From positions 27,653,445-27,717,444 of the forward strand of contig NC_056753.1 of the NCBI RefSeq assembly GCF_018687715.1: a DNA stretch of 64,000 nt. The letters are read 5' to 3'. Below, piece by piece: positions 59,743 through 64,000 of this stretch (position 1 is its first letter; every line of letters begins with the position of its first letter). This DNA is from Carya illinoinensis (taxonomy: Eukaryota; Streptophyta; Magnoliopsida; Fagales; Juglandaceae). The position numbers and the translations under genes are program-made. The notes beneath the pieces were generated by a model that ran no database searches, was not told where the DNA came from, and saw nothing but the letters and a program-made list of their open reading frames with translations.

Positions 59743-60217
59743 TTTTAAATTCATCTTATTCGTTATTTTAATTTTTAAATAATATTATTTATTATGACAC
59801 ATAGCACATATCGGTAGTGATGTGACTTACAAGACATGGTGAGGATTCCATTAGAGAATCTAACATCTCTCACAGAAATGTCAAAACCATGATTTACATA
59901 TCTGGAAGAGGCCATGAATGTATAATAAAAGCTTCCTGGAAGCGACTAAAAAATGAAAACATCATTTAAAGACAGCGACACTGATGATGTTTAATGAATC
60001 GTTAATGGAAGTGAAAATAATAATATGACAACCTCTACACATGAATACGGATAATTTAAATAATTTAATGATGGGATGTTGCGTTCAATGCATAGAGCAC
60101 ATTTTTCAAAGCAAAAAGTGTTTTGTTTTCATTGTTTTGGCTTACACAGCTGTTGAATTTTGGCGATCAGATCAACAGCCCGATATATGTTGCATCTCTC
60201 TTTCTCTCTCTCTCTCT

Positions 60218-60632
60218 GCCACGTCTAATTGGTAAAAGGAAAAATGAATAGTTTTGTGGCCCGAAGCCAAGCTAACCGAAGGAAGGAAATACTTATCATT
60301 ATACTGTAGTTGATGATATATGCGCATGAAGCAAGAAGAGGGAGGACATGCAGCCTACTCATGATTAAACACAGCACACATCTCCTATATATGCAATCGA
60401 AATTCTGAGAACTAAAACGGATATTCCTGGCACCAATATTAATGGAGCCAAAGCCATATTCATACCGCTATAGAATACAGTAGTCACACTTAGACTAAAA
60501 TATTGGAATTTCATTTCAGATACCGACCAAAAGTGGCTGATGATTATACAGCTTCGAAGATAAAACTCATACTTATAATGCAGACCATTGAGAATGTTTT
60601 TCAAGAATTTTACCATCAACACATGAATTCTC
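60218..60632. other. Segment present in Q2 only, between two TC tracts
   Basis: Unit 1 has a single merged TC tract here (43232-43260), whereas unit 2 has TC tracts on both sides of this segment. The simplest reading is deletion in unit 1 by recombination or slippage between the tracts. No gene is seen. Confidence 0.7.
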
Positions 60633-60696
60633 TCTCTCTCTCTCTCTCCGAGAGTTGAAACTTTTGGATGGGTAAAACTAACGATGATGAAACTTT

Positions 60697-60919
60697 TGGT
60701 CCCGTTATTATACGGATGAGATGAAATAAAATAAGATGAGATATTTTAAATAATAATAAATAAAATATTATTATAATATAATTTTTAAATATTAATTTTA
60801 TATTAAAATTTGAAAAAATTAAATTATTTATAATATTTTATATTAAAATTTAAAAAAATTAAAATAATAATATGAGATAAAATGAGAATTTTAATTTTTG
60901 TTAAACAAACAAAACCTTA
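60697..60919. repeat. AT-rich MITE-like element, unit 2 copy
   Basis: Counterpart of 43310-43530, from ggtcccgttattatacgg to gttaaacaaacaaaacc. Confidence 0.6.
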
Positions 60920-61538
60920 TACTCTTTGACCCTTCAAAAACACGAATATCAACCCCTTACCACGCCAAAAACGACACGCAGTTCCTTCCCACTCACCTTC
61001 TACTTTTCAATACTCGTTAAAATCAAGGGGCATAACCGACGTACAGATTCTTCAAATACAAGCCTCCGACAAGACCAGTGGAGATGCGGGAAACCGAAGT
61101 GGATCCAAGCCATACGCCACACCTTTTTGCTGCAATATTATATTGTATTTTTTGATTTTACATCATTTTAGACCAAAAGGCAGATTCTTAATTCCATGGT
61201 AGAGAGATGGAATCTAACGGCTGTAAAAGCTTGTCCTTTTTGGCCTTTTTATTCTTCTGAGATTTTTTTCTTTTTTTAAAAAAAAAAAGGAGAGAGAGAG
61301 AGAGTGCATCTTGTCATCTGCTCCTTCTGTCCTATTTTAGAACGCAACCACAGTTGAACTCTCAGGCAATCTCGAAAATGGGGTCCGCAGCCCCCCACAA
61401 GATTCCTTATCCCTAAGCTCACCCCAGCTGTTGAAGTTGGCTAGTACGCAAGCAATTAAGGTTGGTGTCTAACACGGTCCAATCACATGTCACACATTGT
61501 CTTCCAAAGAAGATACTAATATTTTATTAATATATATA

Positions 61539-62506
61539 TCTTCTATATATAAAAAGTGTGTATGAAACGGAAAATCTTGTTTTAACGGTTTTTCTTATTT
61601 TTCCGTTAAAGTTAACACCGTTTATTTTAACGGTTTGACATATAAAATAAAGACATAAATATTGAGAGAGATAGCATTCAATGTTGTTATATGATTTATT
61701 AATCACAATAATAATAATACTTAATAATTTATATAATAATAAGTAATTAAAGATTAATTATTATATTTTTCTCATTTTCCTTAACATATACACGTGTATT
61801 AGGTTCATAAGAAGTAAATCCCTAAGTATAATATACGTGTATTATACGTTTCATTAACTCAGATTATTGAATATTTCAAATTTAAAAATCTCATATAATA
61901 TATAATACAAGTGTGTTTAATCAAAGCGTTTTTTCTTTTCCCATGGTAGTAGGACGTAACTTCCGCTAAGTCATATTCCACACGTAGGCTTGCTATGATG
62001 GGTACGTAATAAAGGCCGTGATCCTTGAGCTAATCAAGAAAGAGTAAATTCGGCCAACAACTTCAAAATATATTTTAGGATTTATATATATGCTATATAT
62101 AGAAAATATTATACCACAAATTTTATAAAAATATTATGTTTTAACTTTATGTTGTCCCTGATCGACTCAACCAACAGCAAAATAAGAATTTCAAATGTTG
62201 TCTCTATTGATCGTCTACAGGATGACATAAATTGATGAATAATAATACAAACATCAAACGACACATATTTTAAACTACCGTTTATGTTAGACTTTTATTA
62301 AATTTTTCGTATACATCTTTACTAAAATTATAGATGTTATAAACATGTATTGGATTATATGATATTTAGAACTAATTTTTTTATTTTCTCTAATATGCCT
62401 TAAATTATTAAGTGACATTAATAATTTTTATAAAATATATATTATTTTTTACAAATAATTATTTCATAAAATTAGACAAACGTGCTTTGCACGTTGCTCC
62501 TACCTA

Positions 62507-62507
<1 letters not shown>
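61539..62507 (+). mobile_element. Non-autonomous Helitron
   Basis: Starts TCTTCTATATATAAAAAGTG and ends CTAG, inserted between host A and T with no target duplication, all as expected for Helitrons. The 3' hairpin is acgtgc-ttt-gcacgt (62480-62494), 9 bp before the CTAG. The 969-bp interior is AT-rich and non-coding. Unit 1 has the empty site in its (TA)n tract near 44140-44155. After insertion the (TA)n tract on its right has grown (62508-62548). Confidence 0.9.
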
Positions 62508-62551
<44 letters not shown>

Positions 62552-62924
62552 GAGTTTAACTTTAAAGGTAATTATCCAACAACCCCAGATCGACCTTATC
62601 ACTTTTTTCCACATTGGATTCTGATCTTTCATTTTGCTAGTGTTTTTGTACCTTCCATGTGAACTTTCATCTCGTGACAAACACTACAAACCATGTATTT
62701 AAAAAAAAAAAAAAAAAAAAAGTAATTTTTTGAAATAGAAATGATATAAAAGGTCATTTGGCTTTTTAAAGATGGAAAATTTTATCTATACTTATAGTTA
62801 TATTTACATGAGTCTTTTTTCCGACAATTGTTTTAAAGTATGTTATGCAAAATTTAAAAAAGGTAATAATTCGAAAGAGGGGAAGGAGGATGGTTCAACG
62901 TAGGGTGGTATTTTGTAGGTAGAC

Positions 62925-63113
62925 ATGGAAGATCTTAACGAAGTTTGGAATCACCTTAGCCTTAACGAAGCAAAGAGCAATGCTATTGAGGTTAAGAATG
63001 ATGATTTCAAAGATATGAGGAACTCTGAAAGGCGTAATTTGATAGGCAGAATTTATGTTGATAGGTGTGATGGTTTGGAGGTCATTCAGGATACCATGTT
63101 GAAAATCTGGTAG
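62925..63113 (+). pseudogene. LINE ORF1 N-terminal fragment (DUF4283-like), unit 2
   Basis: Counterpart of 44532-44730 with a TAG after KIW. Here the sequence continues past the duplication border into STSTFQLTADEIV, which looks like the natural LINE continuation. Confidence 0.65.
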
Positions 63114-63269
63114 GTGGATAAGAGTACTTCTACATTCCAGTTGACTGCAGACGAAATTGTTCACTAATGATGATGTGGCAATCGAAAAAAAAAAAGAAGA
63201 TCCCATGAAAACTTCTTACGCACGCTTGTTCAGCAATTTTCCCCCCCAAGTTGTCTTCAAGCTGCTCCG

Positions 63270-63620
63270 AGCGACCAGCCTCAGCTCCTCCACGCGACGA
63301 TCTCATCTGCACCACCTCCTCCGCGCGATGATCTCATCCGCACCACCTCCTCTGCGCGAGCACCTCCACTGCAGAACCACCTCCTTCGTGCGACCATCTC
63401 CACTGCAGAACCACCTCCTTCGCGTGACCATCTCTACTGCAGAACCACCTCCTTCGCGTGACCACCTCCACTGCACAACCAGCTCTTCTGCGCAACCAAC
63501 TTCGTGCAACCACCTCCTCTGCGCAAGCGCCTCCCTTCGAGCGACCACCTCCACTGCACAACCACCTCCTTTAGGTGACGACCTCCACTGCACAACCACC
63601 TCCTCTGTGCGACCACTTCC
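63270..63620. repeat. GC-rich minisatellite
   Basis: Degenerate tandem units of about 21 and 42 bp built on accacctcc, ctgcagaaccacctcc and cgcgtgaccatctc. It leaves several frames open on both strands (up to 158 codons on the plus strand), which are by-products of the repeat. Confidence 0.8.
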
Positions 63621-64000
63621 CGGAAAGGTATAAACTCTTTTATTTAACTGCATTTAGTTTCGGTTGTTGTAATAACGAAGGATTTGGCTTTGCCTTTTCT
63701 CCACAGAGTTATATGGAGTACAAATGGACATGGTGAAACAAACTTTTATTATTATTATTTTTTTAAATAAGCCAAATATTTTTTAGACTTTATCTTATGG
63801 TCAGATAAAAAATAAAAAATAAAAACCTTCACTTTTTTTATTTATTATCTTCCCAAGTTCATGCATGTCAATGGTCGGTTGTACCTAAAACTGAATTCTT
63901 AACCATGAACTATTCCCACCGGCCAAAAGAATTATCCCGAGAAAAGATCTAGCCTCACAGACCCCCATAATGCTTTGCTTTATGGAATGGTGAACCATAT
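63621..64000. other. Intergenic DNA, no gene seen
   Basis: AT-rich sequence with no recognisable gene or element end before the window stops. Confidence 0.5.

Larger units (their letters stand above)
59743..63127. repeat. Tandem duplication, unit 2, second block (Q2)
   Basis: Collinear with 41877-44735 at about 98% identity by eye. Differences are large and clean: no Harbinger-like element, 415 bp extra at 60218-60632, and a Helitron at 61539-62507. Homology ends at gtggataagagt. Confidence 0.88.

Overview
The window is nuclear DNA from a woody eudicot. The evidence is spliced plant genes, dense AT-rich MITEs, plant Ty1-copia and Ty3-gypsy elements, a plant tRNA-derived SINE and a SUVH9-type chromatin gene. 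The repeat families and the loss of one gene copy after another would fit a Fagales tree with an old genome duplication, such as a Juglandaceae member, but the species is a guess.

Left part (1-21.4 kb). A 5'-truncated LINE with a perfect target duplication is followed by a decayed Ty1-copia element (1768-7808). Its 3' LTR ends 334 bp before the start codon of the only complete conserved gene here with a well-known role: a single-exon SUVH2/SUVH9 homolog (8143-10152), a methyl-DNA-binding factor of RNA-directed DNA methylation. Downstream lie a SINE (11784-12021) and a second copia element of the same family (15567-21041). That element is a mosaic: LTRs, gag and RNase H tail resemble the first element, but the core is very old and carries an antisense ORF with its own TATA box. 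Directly after it is a fragment of one cytochrome c exon.

Middle (21.4-34.6 kb). This is a graveyard of host genes. A universal-stress-protein-like gene is broken by a frameshift and by a 311-bp SMART-type LTR element in its first exon. A SEC20 SNARE gene on the minus strand is recognisable in seven exons but has no start exon, a mutated splice donor and an internal stop. A TIR element sits in a GA microsatellite, and there is a (TC)49 tract.

Right part (34.6-64 kb). A tandem duplication can be read base by base. Unit 1 (about 34.63-44.73 kb) holds a three-exon minus-strand gene for a protein with two EF-hands and a Cys/His zinc-finger-like domain. Unit 2 (about 44.73-63.13 kb) keeps only exons 2 and 3. 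Its intron 1 was hit by an 11.65-kb Ty3-gypsy element of the Tekay/Del chromovirus type (46715-58367), which has 3357-bp LTRs and a nearly intact gag-pol. Between gag and protease that element contains what looks like a 115-nt spliceosomal intron, which would make splicing the switch from Gag to Gag-Pol. Comparing the two units gives empty sites for a PIF/Harbinger-like element (unit 1), a Helitron (unit 2) and the gypsy element (unit 2), so the order of events can be read. The window ends in a GC-rich minisatellite.

All calls were made by eye from translation, splice-site logic and repeat alignment. No database search was run.
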